From positions 1-5,862 of the forward strand of contig JAQSXD010000254.1 of assembly GCA_029266295.1 (NCBI GenBank): a stretch of DNA of 5,862 nt, in the 5' to 3' direction. This DNA comes from Bacillota bacterium. GTDB lineage: Bacteria; Bacillota; Clostridia; Peptostreptococcales; Anaerovoracaceae. The notes beneath the pieces were generated by a model, which did not search any database, was not told where the DNA came from, and was given only the letters and a program-made list of their open reading frames with translations. The position numbers were made by a program, and so were the translations under genes. Positions 5,279-5,862 of this stretch are shown here, piece after piece. Numbering within the stretch: the first letter of the stretch is position 1; the number at the start of each line of letters is the position of its first letter.

Positions 5279-5862
5279 ATGAAATATAACGAGACAAAGA
5301 TGTCCACGGACTCGTTGAAACGCACAGATGAAAGAAAATTTTCTACAGTCGAAAATTTTCTGGCGATGCGTTATAGAAATTTAATAAAATATGGACTGAA
5401 CGATCGTTTTTCCCAGGAAGCAACGCTTTATGATGGGTTGTTTCTTGCCAGAGTCACAGAACAGCATAGAGATCTTTACAAGGTTGTCTGCGAAGAGGGA
5501 GAAATGCAGGCCGAAATTTCGGGCAGTCTTCTTTATCATGCCGATGATCATACTGATTTTCCGGCGGTTGGGGACTGGGTTATGGTTGACAGAACCAGTG
5601 GCCAGTCTGGTAATGGAATCATTCATCAGGTACTGCGCAGGAAAAGCGTGTTTGAAAGAAAGGCTGCGGGAACGTCAAACAGCGTTCAGATCGTAGCTGC
5701 AAACATCGATACCATTTTTATCTGCATGTCACTCAATGCAGATTTCAATCTAAGAAGGCTGGAACGCTATCTTTCCGTAGCGTGGGATAGTAGGGCGAAA
5801 CCGGTTATCGTACTCACGAAGGCGGATTTATGCAAAGATCTTGAATCCAAAAAACTGCAAAC
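5279..5862 (+). CDS. rsgA: Ribosome small-subunit assembly GTPase RsgA (C-terminus cut by window edge)
   Basis: Circularly permuted GTPase that checks late 30S ribosomal subunit maturation in the cytosol. The frame is open from ATG 5279 to the edge, giving 194 residues of a protein usually 290-360 long. The N-terminal OB-fold domain lies at about 48-126, with FPAVGDWV at 94-101 and the RKSVFERKAAG block at 121-131. The GTPase domain begins with QIVAANIDTIFIC (137-149) and SLNADFNLRRLERYL (151-165). The G4 motif TKAD at 180-183 comes first, as expected for the permuted order G4-G5-G1-G2-G3. The P-loop and the zinc-binding C-terminal domain must lie beyond the window. The start carries about 30 polar residues before the usual family beginning (NLIKYGL at 34-40); this extension may be real or a mis-chosen start. 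It lies 285 bp after ychF without a clear terminator between them, so it may share the lgt promoter and be tuned by its own leader RNA. Confidence 0.94.
   Translation, partial: MKYNETKMSTDSLKRTDERKFSTVENFLAMRYRNLIKYGLNDRFSQEATLYDGLFLARVTEQHRDLYKVVCEEGEMQAEISGSLLYHADDHTDFPAVGDWVMVDRTSGQSGNGIIHQVLRRKSVFERKAAGTSNSVQIVAANIDTIFICMSLNADFNLRRLERYLSVAWDSRAKPVIVLTKADLCKDLESKKLQ

Noticed and set aside
5430..5696. Plus-strand open frame of 88 codons
   Set aside because: It overlaps the rsgA coding frame, which has clear OB-fold and GTPase motifs, in another reading frame.

Overview
The window reads as a low-to-moderate-GC Firmicute, most likely an anaerobic clostridium. The evidence is strong AGGAGG-type ribosome binding sites before nearly every gene, a three-gene efflux ABC operon of the Gram-positive YknXYZ/MacAB type, and a clostridial-looking RsgA. 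Genus cannot be set from the sequence alone. All main genes look intact, with no mobile element, tRNA, rRNA or CRISPR.

Left part, minus strand (1-2740): an operon running right to left. It encodes a membrane-fusion (adaptor) protein, an ABC ATPase and a MacB/FtsX-type permease cut by the window edge. Gaps are tiny: 11 bp between the first two genes and a 7-bp overlap between the last two. Together they should form one ATP-driven export complex; the substrate cannot be told.

Middle (2741-3128): a 388-bp AT-rich divergent intergenic region. It holds a likely promoter for the rightward genes, a weaker candidate for the leftward operon, an overlapping pair of inverted repeats and a 10-bp-spaced direct repeat that could be operators.

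Right part, plus strand (3129-5862): lgt (prolipoprotein diacylglyceryl transferase), ychF (OBG-family ATPase/GTPase) and, after 285 bp, the start of rsgA (30S-subunit assembly GTPase, cut by the right edge). lgt and ychF are 11 bp apart and surely co-transcribed. No clear terminator separates ychF from rsgA.

The most interesting stretch is the ychF-rsgA gap. It can fold into a long imperfect arm in which CCTCCAAA at 5145-5152 pairs perfectly with TTTGGAGG at 5260-5267, the rsgA ribosome binding site, enclosing a 13-bp stem. The same CCTCC stretch can instead pair upstream with GGAGGGT (5115-5121), which competes with another hairpin. This is the layout of an RNA switch or leader-peptide-controlled element acting on rsgA translation. 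It is a hypothesis from base pairing only.
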